Source: Phellopilus nigrolimitatus (taxonomy: Eukaryota; Basidiomycota; Agaricomycetes; Hymenochaetales; Hymenochaetaceae). From it: DNA of 64,000 nucleotides. Below the pieces are notes generated by a model that was not told the origin of the DNA, searched no databases, and worked only from the letters and a program-made list of their open reading frames with translations. A program made the translations under genes and the position numbers. Positions 19,479-29,220 of this stretch are shown in pieces. Positions within the stretch are counted from its first letter, which is position 1, and each line of letters opens with the position of its first letter. The stretch is from NCBI GenBank assembly GCA_021029095.1, contig JAJOHG010000067.1, forward strand, positions 81,440 through 145,439, read 5' to 3'.

Positions 19479-22282
19479 CGGGCGCGGACGCTCCTGGCGA
19501 GCCTACTTCAAGTTCTGCGAACAGCGACACGACTAGCTCCTCCAACGCGCCATCATCATCTCCAAGCGGCATCAATTCGTCAAGTGCGACGTCGTCCAAG
19601 GCCGCCTCGTCTTCATCGTCTTCATCTTCTCCAGCAACAAGTACGCAATCCTCGAGCCCGAGCACGGCGCAGGCGAGCGCCCCTTCATCCTCGGCTGGAA
19701 CCAGCACGACATCATCCTCCCCCGCCCAGACTTCGACCACCTCCGGACCAGGCTCTAGCGCGCCGGTCTCGTCTTTTTCGCAGTCGGTTACGAGTACGGA
19801 TGTGAAGGGAAGCGCTGCAAGCAGCAGTGGCAGCAATGGCGAGGAGGGTGCATCAGGCGGCAGCACCGCGTCTTCGACGGGCGCCGATTCTTCTTCCAGC
19901 GCGCCCAGTGCATCTTCCGGCACTTCCAGCACCGCCAGCAGCACAAACACGAGCTCTACGTCGGCTCCCGCGTCCTCATCCGCTTCGTCAAGCTCTGATT
20001 CCAAAATTACCTCGTCGTCGTCGACGTCGGCCTTGTCTTCCTCTTCGTTATCCACATCTCCGCCGGAAGCTCTCACAAGTTCGACCACGAACACGTCCAA
20101 TTCGGCATCTTCGGCGGCGGGCTCTACTAGCTCGAGCACATCAGACGCGTCAAGCAGCGGGTCTGCATCCTCTGCAGCCACCGGCTCTTCCTCCAGTGCG
20201 ACAAGCGCATCTTCCAGCACAACCAGCGGCACAACCAGCGGCACATCTTCGGACTCTCCATCGACTTCTACCTCATCCACCTCGCTTTCTGCCTCCGCTA
20301 CATTAGGCTTTGGTTCTCAGCGTGCCTCATTGACATCCTCGTCCGCTTCGCTATCTACCTCATCCTCCGCATCGGCGTCGACCTCTTCGTCGACAACCGT
20401 CACGAGTTCGAGCACATCCGACCCGACCTCCACGAGCGCGGGCACATCAGACCCAGCCTCCTCCGCGTCGTCCAGCGCCTCCGACTCGCTCTCCTCCCCA
20501 AGCACTAGCTCTTCCTCCGTGAGCGCGGCGCCGCCATCCTCCTCCTCCGCGCCCGCGGTGACAGCGACGCCCACCCCGCCGCCCGACGCGGGATCGGGCA
20601 AGTCGGCGAACGGCGGCGGGGACGATAGCGGCGATGGTAGTGGAACCGGTGGCGATGGTAGTGGAACCGACGGCGATGATGGGGATAACGGGGGCTCTTC
20701 ATCGTCTGGCGCTGCGCCGTCGAGCTCTGCCGACCCGGCAGATACAGCGCCCGCGCCTGCGGGCACGCCTGCTGCCGACAGCGGAGGGAACACTGCGTTC
20801 GTCCCTCAGCCAGATCAAGCGGGACCGACGTCCGCCCCTCAACAGGATGCGGCGGGGTTCACGTCCTCGACGCCGGCCTCCATCTCGTCCGGTACGGAGG
20901 TTGATCCACTTGCCCCGACATTGAGCACAAGCGTCGTGCAGAGTCCCGGGAGCCCTCCTACGACACTCAGGTGCGTCTTTCTTCTACTTTGTTCTCGGTG
21001 GTGCGTTAAAAATTGGCTCCAGCGTGATCTCGACGGCGGCGACATCTGGGCATGCGACGGCTGTAGCTACAAGCCTTCTACCGTCGCCGACCATCACGAA
21101 CACTTCTGGGAACGGAACGAGCAGCTATGGGTCACTTCCTGCCACGTACGTCCCCTCCTCTTTCCGTCCTCTATTCTATCTTACTCACCCTTACGGCCTC
21201 CCAGCAAGCACCAAATCTCGGGCGGCGCGATCGTCGGCATCGTCATCTCGGTCCTCGGGAGCATCGTGTTCCTCGCGCTCATCGCCGTGCTCCTCATGCG
21301 GCGGCGCCGTCTGCGCGCGGCCGCCGCGCAAGTGCGCCACGCGCCAACCCCGTCGCGGACGGCGTTCCTCGGCGGACGCCGCGCAAGACAAATGGAAGAA
21401 GAAAGCGGAAACGAAGGCGGCTCCCGCGGCCTGCGCGCGCTGCTCGCGGGCGTCTCCGCTTGGGCCGCCGCGCGCCTTACACGCTCGGCAAGGCCGCGCG
21501 CAGGCCCGGCGATGCGGGAGGTCGGGCGGGCGGCGCGCATGGATGTGTATGGCCCAGGCGAGCACCTGCCACCCATCACCGGGCTCAGCGCCTCGCCTCT
21601 GCACGTGTCCTTTCCCAGTCCCGCCGGCGCCGCGCCGCGCGACCCGTTCGCCGACCCCGCGCCAGCGTCGGAGGCGGACCCGTTCTGGGACGCGGCGGAC
21701 GTGCTCCCGCCCGCGCTCTTCGCGGGGCGGGGCGCGCGCGGCGCTGCCGGCGGGAAGAGGAGCGTCGAGAGCGAGGGGTACGGCGGCGGCCTGCTGGGCA
21801 CGCAGCCCGCGGACCCGTTCGCGGATCCGGGCCCGTCGCCTGTTCGTCCTGCGGCGTCGCGCACGGCGAGCCCGGCGCGCGGCGGCACGCCGAACGTGCC
21901 TGCGGCTGGGGCTGCGCCGCCGTACTACTCCGGCCTGGCGCAGCTCGGCGGCGTGGACATCTTCGACCTTCCGGACCTTCCGGACCTCCCCGCTGGGCAG
22001 GAGCGTGCGCACGCGCTGTGGGCGGCGCGGCGCGACTCCTATGTGCGCGGGTCGGAGATCAGTCTCGACTCGGGACTGAGCTGGGGACAGGGTGCGGGCG
22101 GAGGAGATCTGCGGGCCGGCGTGTTGCGCGCAGACTCGCCGGCGGGGACGTCTGCCTACTCTGATAGCACGAGCGTCGGGGAAATCAGGTACCAGGTGCG
22201 TTAGCTTTGCTGCGTGGCCGCTCTTTCCGTCCTTTCGATCTGATGAGGGGTGATTTCATAGGGACTCGGAAGCGCGATGTGA
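19479..22282 (+). CDS. Serine-rich single-pass membrane protein (mucin-like stalk, cytoplasmic tail), 5' end not resolved
   Basis: The first visible exon begins after an acceptor at 19478 and runs to 20970; further exons are 21023-21145, 21205-22195 and probably 22262-22282. It starts GADAPGEPTSSS and continues as about 400 residues dominated by Ser, Thr and Ala, then a Gly/Asp-rich patch, then a membrane helix (SGGAIVGIVISVLGSIVFLA) followed by RRRR and a tail of about 300 residues rich in Arg, Ala and Pro. The design is that of fungal wall-sensor-like or O-mannosylated surface proteins (Mid2/Wsc-like architecture); no WSC cysteine domain is visible. It lies 3' of the AA8 gene in the same direction. 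Four broken copies occur in this window, so this is probably the only functional one here. The last intron could be skipped, ending the protein at 22204. Confidence 0.65.
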
Positions 22283-23500
22283 TCAACGTCTTCTACGACA
22301 CTCGTCGACATGCTGTTTCGTTCCTGCACTTCGCTTTTGCTTCGTTCCATTCGATTTTACTAGATTTATTTACTACATATATTATCACCGTCGCGCTTTG
22401 ATATCAACACGTGGATCTCTCACTCATTCGTTTCGACTCCTTTCTTGACCTCCGTCTCCTGCTATCCCTCTTGCTATCACAGCTATTATCTCCTCGCTCT
22501 ATCTGGATTTTTGTTCTGGGTCCTGGCTCACTGGCTCGCAACGCTGTATTTTTTGCCGTGTGCTGTGTTATGCAACTGTATAGGTTGGCGACGCGATGCG
22601 TTGCCTGAAGAATGAATAAATCCGTGCCGTATTTTCTTGAGTCGTCTTTTGGAAGCCACTGTGCGCGCCGTAACAAAGCTTTAGGGACCCAAGTTCCCAA
22701 CGTTTCGATTTTGTTAGCCTGGAAACCTACTTAAACACTAACGCTACAAAAAAGAAAAAAAAAAAATCGGCGAAGACGCAACAGCAACAGAGCGCAGAAA
22801 AGGGATAAATTCTAGCTTCTCTTCAACTGCACTTTTCGGACAATACTACGAGGCCACGGCGCTCTCATTAACCAGTTCTTGATCTGCGTTCCGATAAGTT
22901 CTTCGCGCAAATGTACTGTCAAACAAGCTGACTCCTGAAAAAGACGCGATGGTCTATAATTTCCGAACGGGTGTGCATCGGAAAGTCCGATATCGTGTGT
23001 TATCCTCAAGTTCGTAGTGGAAGTTTACAGGCCTTGCAGTTGCTGGCGAACAGAATCCTGCGACGAGCGCATCTTCCGCATGGAGAACCAGAGAGAGTGG
23101 CTTGACACGCTCGGCGAAATGAGGCATATTTATATTTCCTTGGTAGCGTGTGCGTGCTCGTGATATATCTGACTCTATTCTTTCGCCTTGGACAGTGCTC
23201 AGAGATCACAGAAACGTGTATATTTGTTTTTAATGCAGCTTCATTCTTCACACCCATTGACTGGAAACACCCAGAACCCTGAAGTGTTGGAATACATGAC
23301 CTGAGCAAAGTGACGGTGTCTTAGAAGCTGTACATGTGGCACAATGCATGTCTTATTCACTTTGCAGCTACACCCTCTCAACAGGCGAAGCACAAAGGCA
23401 ACTGTTACCGTTGCATTATTGCTGTTGTCAAGTCTTGAATACCTCCAAGGAGCAACTGGGAATTACCTGGCGCAAAGGTAATTCTCTAGGTTATGGCCAG
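22283..23500. other. 3' flank of the serine-rich gene and non-coding DNA
   Basis: No gene supported. 22380-22620 resembles 27380-27600 downstream of relic R4 (shared CCAACACGTGG.. and CTGGCTC.CTGG.TCGCAACGCTGTATTTTT), probably the 3' untranslated region. From 22740 (an A-rich run near 22747) to 23500 nothing is recognised. Confidence 0.5.
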
Positions 23501-23504
23501 GCAC

Positions 23505-23512
23505 TATATAAA
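23505..23512 (+). promoter_or_regulatory. TATA box upstream of the 160-aa gene
   Basis: TATATAAA in GGCACTATATAAACATAG, about 130 bp before the ATG at 23641. It is a good match to a TATA box; use is inferred. Confidence 0.45.
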
Positions 23513-23640
23513 CATAGATTTGTACAGGACACAAAGGCATCAAAACAGTAGAACTCACAAAGTACAAACACATAAGAAAAGTGAGTTGTTTTATACACAT
23601 GTATGTTTGTATCGGCACTTACAGTGTCATGATAGTCAGA

Positions 23641-24123
23641 ATGGCATCTCAAGGACAAGCTCGAGGACGGAATGTACATCCATCTGTCTATATCATCTTT
23701 GAAGACAAGCAGGAGAAAACAGATTGCGGAAAGATGGGGATACTGCTCAAGGATGAGAATAGCATGTGCATTTTCTACAAGTGTGATCTTGAGCCAAACA
23801 AGAAGTATCAGATATACTATGGGAAGAGGTTCACAGGCACGAAAATTGAAGGAGACCCAAAATGCCGTTATTATGCAAGGATTAAGGAAGGCCCACTAAA
23901 TACAGAAGAGTTCGACAAAATTGAGCTACGCATGGCGGAAATGATGGGTGACGAATCGTGGGACTCGCAAGAAGCATGGCTTGCAGAATTTATCAAGTTC
24001 ATTACCAACTTGTGGCATTTAAAATTAACCGATTTCCAAGGATATGCAAATTTACTGATCAGTTGTGCGACGACTGATGGCCAAAAGATAATCCAAGAAC
24101 TCATGGCAGGACGGTCTGCGTAG
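23641..24123 (+). CDS. Unrecognised 160-aa protein, repeated-sequence-associated
   Basis: Single exon from ATG at 23641 (MASQGQARGRN); an in-frame start at 23581 would add 20 unconvincing residues. The protein has a compact, charged beginning (VHPSVYIIFEDKQEK, CDLEPNKKYQIYYGKRF) and a helical end (WLAEFIKFITNLWHLKLTDF, IIQELMAGRSA). No known domain, signal peptide or membrane helix is seen. Codon use is more AT-rich than its neighbours. The last codons and 3' flank recur at 37637-37880 on the minus strand, and the flank alone at 7871-7935, so it belongs to a repeated family, possibly a mobile element gene. A poly(A) run follows at 24199-24221. Confidence 0.5.
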   Translation: MASQGQARGRNVHPSVYIIFEDKQEKTDCGKMGILLKDENSMCIFYKCDLEPNKKYQIYYGKRFTGTKIEGDPKCRYYARIKEGPLNTEEFDKIELRMAEMMGDESWDSQEAWLAEFIKFITNLWHLKLTDFQGYANLLISCATTDGQKIIQELMAGRSA

Positions 24124-24198
24124 GGGAAGACGTAGATGAACTGGTAGATTCAGTGAATATTTGCTGTCTTGTGATAATGTCAAAGAATAAATAAATAG

Positions 24199-24221
24199 AA
24201 AAAAAAAAAAAAAAAAAAAAA
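24199..24221. repeat. Poly(A) tract, 23 bp
   Basis: Follows AAATAAATAG about 75 bp after the stop of the 160-residue gene. The paralogue flank at 37640-37790 lacks the run and the bases around it, so this is an insertion or an expanded A run. It could be a retro-insertion scar. Confidence 0.85.
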
Positions 24222-24288
24222 CAGTGAATGGGTGGGGTTAAAAAATAAAGTAAAATCAATCGGATTCGAAGAGTGGCCTGGAGCAACA

Positions 24289-24520
24289 CCCGTTGACATT
24301 GTGCGATTTTTCATTCAGATGTCCATAAGCTCATAATACATGCCTGTTAATATCAGGGCTCTGCAACGTAGCATATACCGGTACATACGTATTTTTGCAA
24401 ACTGTGTACTTGTACATTCATTATCAATACGTTCCGTATGTTATGTTTTCATGGGCATGGGGTACGTACGGTACTGATTATTTTTTTGTCTAAAATCGGC
24501 AGGGGACATGGCAGCAAGTC
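24289..24520. mobile_element. Fragment of a TIR element plus flank, inverted copy of 7715-7935
   Basis: Begins in the 3' flank of the 160-residue gene (TTCATTCAGATGTCCATAA), then CAGGGCTCTGCAACG at 24354, a variant of the TIR end at 1721, and continues with the same words as 7715-7870 in inverted orientation. It sits upstream of F-box copy 7 and joins directly to a class II upstream region. Confidence 0.55.
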
Positions 24521-24529
24521 ATTTGCTGC

Positions 24530-24749
24530 AGCAGTTTTGAAAGACCGGCAGTGTGGTTTGATCCTTTTCCAAAAAGGAAGTTGCTGACTCAGATATGTAT
24601 CACGTGATTAAACGAGCATGTTGCGACAGAGCGCAGACGGACTTCCTCCTGGTGTTTTCGTCTCGGAATCCAGGTGTGTCCTCCTGTTGTTGCTCTATTG
24701 AGTACACTTGCGGTACCAATTTTGTCTAAATGTCGCCAGTTAGGCTATC
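24530..24749 (+). promoter_or_regulatory. Class II F-box upstream region (copy 7)
   Basis: In plus orientation: GAAAGACCGGCAG, GTTGCTGACTCAGATATGTATCACGTGATT, GACGGACTTCCTCCTGGTGT, CCAGGTGTGTCCTCCTGTTG, then GTTAGGCTATC before ATG. TGACTCA and CACGTG are both present, as in the other class II regions. Confidence 0.45.
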
Positions 24750-25901
24750 ATGGCTAGCACAGAGCCGCGTACGCCGCCGCTTCCGTTCGAGATAACGGAG
24801 AACATCATCCAGCTATATCTCGGTGGTCCCTACACGTTTCCCGATTCTCATTTCCCCCCCGACCTCGCACCTCTTCTCCTCGTCTGCAAGGCATGGCATG
24901 AATATGGAGAACGCCAGCTTTACAGGTCAATATCAATTACAGAGGATGGCGATGATAGCGAAGCTATTGGTGTTGTGCTTCTTAGCGCGACACTCTCACA
25001 GAACAGCCGCCTTGCGAACCTCGTGCGCTTCTTTACTTTTGAGTCCGAGTGCTTTGGTATCGAGCACGCTCGCGCGATCACGCAGATCATCTCCCTGTCC
25101 TCGAACCTCACGCACCTCAGCATCACTCGCATGGATGGTCTTCAGGAGGATATCGACGCTCGTGTAGCAGAACGTCTAAGGCACGCGTTGATCAAGCGGT
25201 CGCTGAAGCATTTTCAGCTTCAGTGGTTTAATCAGTCCGACCCGCTTTACCCTCCGAACGAGACGTTAGCGTTGATGGCAAACTGGCCGGATCTTGAGGA
25301 GTTTTCGGTCTATCACGGGAGCGCTTCACCAAATCCGTTCGAATTTCCAACTGAGACACCTGTGCGTTTTCTGGCTCTGCGTCACGTTGAGTTGAAAGGC
25401 CTCAACATAGCATGCGTCGTAGCGAAGATGGCGCCGTTTGTCGAGGACGCCAATATCACACACGGTAATCTCGTGGATATGGAGGACCTCGCATGCCTGC
25501 ATACGTGGTCGGAGACTCTCACCCGCTTGACATTGTATATCCTGCGGGGAGAGATCCGGTACTTCCCACCTTTGCGTAAACTTCGCTATTTCTACTGCAA
25601 AGCTCCTGTCGTGCATCCGAGATGCTTTGAGTCCATGGATTCTTTGGAAGAACTGGTCTACTGCATGCTTCCAGAGCAGGCCAAACAGCTTGTGAATTGT
25701 GTCAGGGAAGGGGCAGGATCGGGCGATTTCCTTCCGGCACTCAAAGTGTTTCGTTTTCGTCCGCACCTTCCAGCCAAATACTGCAAGAGACGGGAAATAC
25801 TCTGGATGGAGCCCTTGCGGACAGCGTTGAAGCCGTTTGAAGAAATCTGCGCTCAAAGAAGCATTTCCTTTAGTGCATACGACGACGAAGAATATTATTA
25901 G
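24750..25901 (+). CDS. F-box / leucine-rich protein, subtelomeric family copy 7 (383 aa)
   Basis: The only plus-strand member, single exon. N-terminus MASTEPRTPPLPFEITENII, then LAPLLLVCKAWHEYGERQLY. Leucine-rich strands include LTHLSITRMDGLQEDI, WPDLEEFSVYHG, FLALRHVELKGLNIACVV and MDSLEELVYCMLPEQ. It is closest to copy 2. Downstream lies serine-rich relic R4 in the same direction, preserving the unit order F-box then serine-rich gene seen on the minus strand. The unit as a whole has therefore been inverted. Confidence 0.85.
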   Translation: MASTEPRTPPLPFEITENIIQLYLGGPYTFPDSHFPPDLAPLLLVCKAWHEYGERQLYRSISITEDGDDSEAIGVVLLSATLSQNSRLANLVRFFTFESECFGIEHARAITQIISLSSNLTHLSITRMDGLQEDIDARVAERLRHALIKRSLKHFQLQWFNQSDPLYPPNETLALMANWPDLEEFSVYHGSASPNPFEFPTETPVRFLALRHVELKGLNIACVVAKMAPFVEDANITHGNLVDMEDLACLHTWSETLTRLTLYILRGEIRYFPPLRKLRYFYCKAPVVHPRCFESMDSLEELVYCMLPEQAKQLVNCVREGAGSGDFLPALKVFRFRPHLPAKYCKRREILWMEPLRTALKPFEEICAQRSISFSAYDDEEYY

Positions 25902-26150
25902 TTTGGTGTCTTTATCAAAATCATGTTTCTAATAAACCCATGTGTTCAGAATCCTTTCGCCGCAGTCTATGTACATATGTTACAAAGCTCTCGGTTGTGT
26001 TATTTCATATTGGACCGAAATTTTAAATAAAGGGTGGACCGGCCGAACGCAGAGGCGAGGACCTTTCATCCGTTCGGTCCTGGAGACTGCTCTTGCATTG
26101 TGCTTTCGTTGAACGGGGGCGGTTTTGATGCCATGTAGTACCCGTCTCGT
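25902..26150. other. 3' flank of F-box copy 7
   Basis: Inverted match to the 3' flanks of the minus-strand copies (TACAAAGCTCTCGG, CGGCCGAACGC, GGACCTTTCATCCG). No gene. Confidence 0.5.
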
Positions 26151-27260
26151 TGCCACTTCAGCAGAATCGATGGCTCGCATTCCGCGACCACGTGATCTTG
26201 GTTTTCGAGGGCACGTCCAGCATGGCCTCTTCATCAACTGCTTCATCGACGGCCTTCACAAGCTCGAAAACATTAGACGCGGTCGGCATGCGACCAGCAC
26301 ATCTTCCAGCATAGCCGGCGGCACACCACCGGACTCTACATCGACGCCTTCCCCATCCGCATCACTTTCCGCCTCCGCTACATCAGGTTTTGGTTCTCAG
26401 TCGCTGACGGCGTTCCTCGGCGGGAACCATGCAGAAAAAGACGAAGGGGGAAGAGGCTCTCGCGGCCTGCTCGCGCTGCTCGCGGGCGTCTCAGCCTAGG
26501 GCGCCGCGCGCCTTGCACGCCCGGAGAGGTTGCGTGCATGCCTGGCGGCGCGCACGGACGTGTACAGCCTGGGTGAGCACCTCCCGCCCGTCACCGGGTT
26601 CAGCACCTCGCCGCTGCATGTGTTCTTTTTCAGCCTCGCCGCCGCGCCGGCGGCGCCGTGCAATCCGTTCTGGTACGCGGCGGACGTGCTCCCGCCAGTG
26701 CTCTTCGCGGAACGGGGCGCGTACCGCTCCGGCGAGAAGAGAAGCGCCGAGAGCGAGGGGTACGGCGGCAGGCTACTGGGCGCCCCGCCCGCGGACCCAT
26801 TCACGGATCCGGGGTTGGCGCCTGTTCGCGCTGCGTCGTTGCGCACGGCGATCCCGACGTGCGGCGGCACGCCGAATTCGCCGGCTGGGGCTGCGCTGGG
26901 GCTGGGGCTGCGCCGTCGTACTACTCCGGCCTGGCGCAGCTCGGTGGGGTGGACATATTCGACCTCCCAGACCTCCCGATGCATCACGCTACCGGGCCGG
27001 AGTGCTCGCACGCGCTGTGGGCGACGCGGCGCGACTCGTCTGTGCATGGGATGGAGTTCAGTCGCGACTCGGAGCTCGGTTGGGGACAGGGCGAGAGAGG
27101 TCTGTGAGCCAGCATGTCGCGCGGAGTCGCCGACGGAAAAGTCTGCCTACTCTGAGAGCCCGAGCACCGAGGAGATGAGATACCAGGTATGTTAATTTCG
27201 CTACGTGCCCCCTTCCTTTCGGTCTGATGACGGGTGATTCATAGGGACTCGGAAGTGTGA
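26151..27260 (+). pseudogene. Relic of the serine-rich membrane-protein gene (copy R4) with internal deletion
   Basis: Plus-strand copy that follows the intact gene up to ACATCAGGTTTTGGTTCTCAG and then jumps directly to GACGGCGTTCCTCGGCGGG. This loses the segment equal to about 20319-21358 in the intact gene, that is most of the serine-rich part and the membrane helix. A stop (GTCTCAGCCTAG) follows and frames alternate afterwards. The end, GAGATACCAGGTATGTTA, matches the last donor site of the intact gene, and 3' flank homology continues to about 27600. Confidence 0.7.
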
Positions 27261-28212
27261 TGTGATAAACGTCTTCTAGGACACTCGTCAACTCGCTATT
27301 TCTTGCACCTTGCTTTTGCGTCGTTCCATTCCGATTTATTCACTACAAAGTTAGGGCCGTCGGGCGATGCTCGCTTTGATACCAACACGTGGCTTTCTAT
27401 CAACTGTTTCGACTCCTTTTCTGACTTCCGTCCCTCTTGCTATCACAGCTGTCGCCTTCCCGCTCTATCTGCTATCTGGTTTTTAGTTCTGAGTCCTGGC
27501 TCTCTGGATCGCAACGCTGTATTTTTGTACTATGTTATGCAACTGTGTAGGTCGCGACGCGATGCGTCGCCTGAAGAAGGAATAAATTTGTGCCGCTTTC
27601 CTTGGCTCATTTCTAGGCTCGTCTTTTGGAAGGCACCAAAGTGCGGTTCGTCTGTGCTGGACAAAGCACCTATATGTGAAAACGAAGGACGTTGTTATGG
27701 CGGTGCTGACGTGTTGCGTGACTAATCAACTTCTTTTCATAAACTAAACTACCAGTGGGCAGTGGCCTGCTCGCAGTCGAATCCTCTTCATCGTTCTTCA
27801 TACCCGACAGCCTTGTACCTGCGAGCCCTCTCTACTCTCTCGACAGCCTACCTCTATATTTGCACTTACATTCAAGCTTTCTGGTCGTCATTTCTCAAGC
27901 GAGACGCGAGAACTACTTAACTGATGTTTTCTTTCATGAGATTTGTTCGGACCCCTGAAAACACAAAAGTGCGTCCTCCTTTCAGTATTTAGAAATACTT
28001 CTCCGCTCAAGTATATCATTAACACCAGGTTTCCATGCATAGTGCAGAATCGCGCGAACGGGATCAGAAAATTGGTGCAAGATAAGTCTAGCATCTCGTA
28101 ACATTGTAAACGAAGCGCTTGGTGTTATATGGCATTTTCTACATCCCAAAATGACACATATGGCGATTTCAGTCAAGGGTCGAATAAGTAATCGGACCGC
28201 GTCGCCGGTCGG
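27261..28212. other. Intergenic, no gene seen
   Basis: 27380-27600 is the duplicated 3' flank of the serine-rich gene. 27600-28212 holds nothing recognisable; the AA8 paralogue on the minus strand ends at 28213. Confidence 0.5.
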
Positions 28213-29220
28213 CTACCCAATGTAAGAGCTGTAGGAGCTGCTCGAAGCACCTGCAAAGTCTTCTGCCCACGTTCCGGCTACAATTGACATCAGTGCTGCC
28301 GTAGCACTGATACAAAGGGATACGAATGCTCACTATCATTGTGCTTGTGGAAGTCACTCTCCGGGTCCGAGGGATCATCGACAGCTTCGGAGCCTATGTC
28401 ATTCAAGTATTGCAGAGCATCAATGAGTAGGAGTGAATTCCGATCAGCGCCTTAAGTCAGGATAGTGAGAAAGCCGTCACCACACACTAATAGCCCATGC
28501 GACGGTGCCCACACTAGTCGTATTGAGGGAGCCGCTCGTGTCATCGCCCGCCCAGCTCGTGCAGTTCTGGCAGCGGAACACCCAGCGCCAGGTGTCTGCG
28601 TCCACAGATGTCTGCGAGAGTGTTGTGAGCGTGGGCCCAGCATATGCCGTAGGCTGGACGTGACCGCTACTCGTACATCATATTTCATATATGTCGGCGA
28701 TAGGAAATGTGAAAAGTGATACCGTGTAAGATTTTGTTCATATAGCGAAAGGCAGAAAATGAAGCACGCACGTAGCGAAGCGCGTAGAGGCGACAATATC
28801 CTCACCGTTTGGCCATGCGACGAGTAGAAGATCATTAGCCATCTTGCCACCAAGTGCGACTCCGACCTGGTGCAGCAAGTGAAGACAAAGCAGAGATCGG
28901 TCAAAAAGAATACGGAAGCCTATGAGCAGGACTATTTCTCACCCAGTTGATTGATGTAGGCGAGATAATCTCGCCTATGAACTCATCTGTGCCAGCTGAG
29001 CCAGCAGGTGGCATAACAAAGCCAACAGTGATGTTGTATGTCGAATCCGTTATGCCCTGGAAAGTGATTCCGCTGTCCGTGTAAGATGAGCTCTGCGCGA
29101 GGGCTGCATGGATAAAATATACACATATAAGTACATACGATCAAGCTAGAAAAACACAGAAATATATGCACCTGCAGTCGCGGCAGCTGCCAAGACAAGA
29201 AGAGGGCGAAACGTACTCAT
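28213..29220 (-). CDS. Secreted AA8-type cytochrome (stand-alone), paralogue 2, 203 aa
   Basis: Six exons on the minus strand: 29220-29172, 29103-28943, 28866-28772, 28669-28488, 28393-28334, 28277-28213. The first three exons have exactly the lengths of the paralogue at 17689 (49, 161, 95), and the fifth is also equal (60). Signal peptide MSTFRPLLVLAAAATAALAQ, then GITFQGIT, VGVALGGKMANDLLLVAWPNGED, the RCQNC pair and HKHND. Met79 and His180 are the likely haem ligands. No flavin domain. The frame is open across all junctions, so it looks functional. It is inverted relative to paralogue 1, and its upstream region is partly shared. Confidence 0.78.

Noticed and set aside
19246..20280. Long minus-strand open frame (344 codons) rich in Asp, Glu, Val and Ala
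   Set aside because: It is the complement of the serine-rich repeat on the plus strand; TCN/AGC codons read backwards give acidic and small residues. The plus strand has the membrane helix and consistent introns.
21024..22164. Overlapping plus-strand Arg-rich open frames of about 350 codons
   Set aside because: Alternate frames of the cytoplasmic tail of the serine-rich gene; the tail frame is fixed by the membrane helix and intron phases. Only the piece 21023-21145 of the first is used as an exon.
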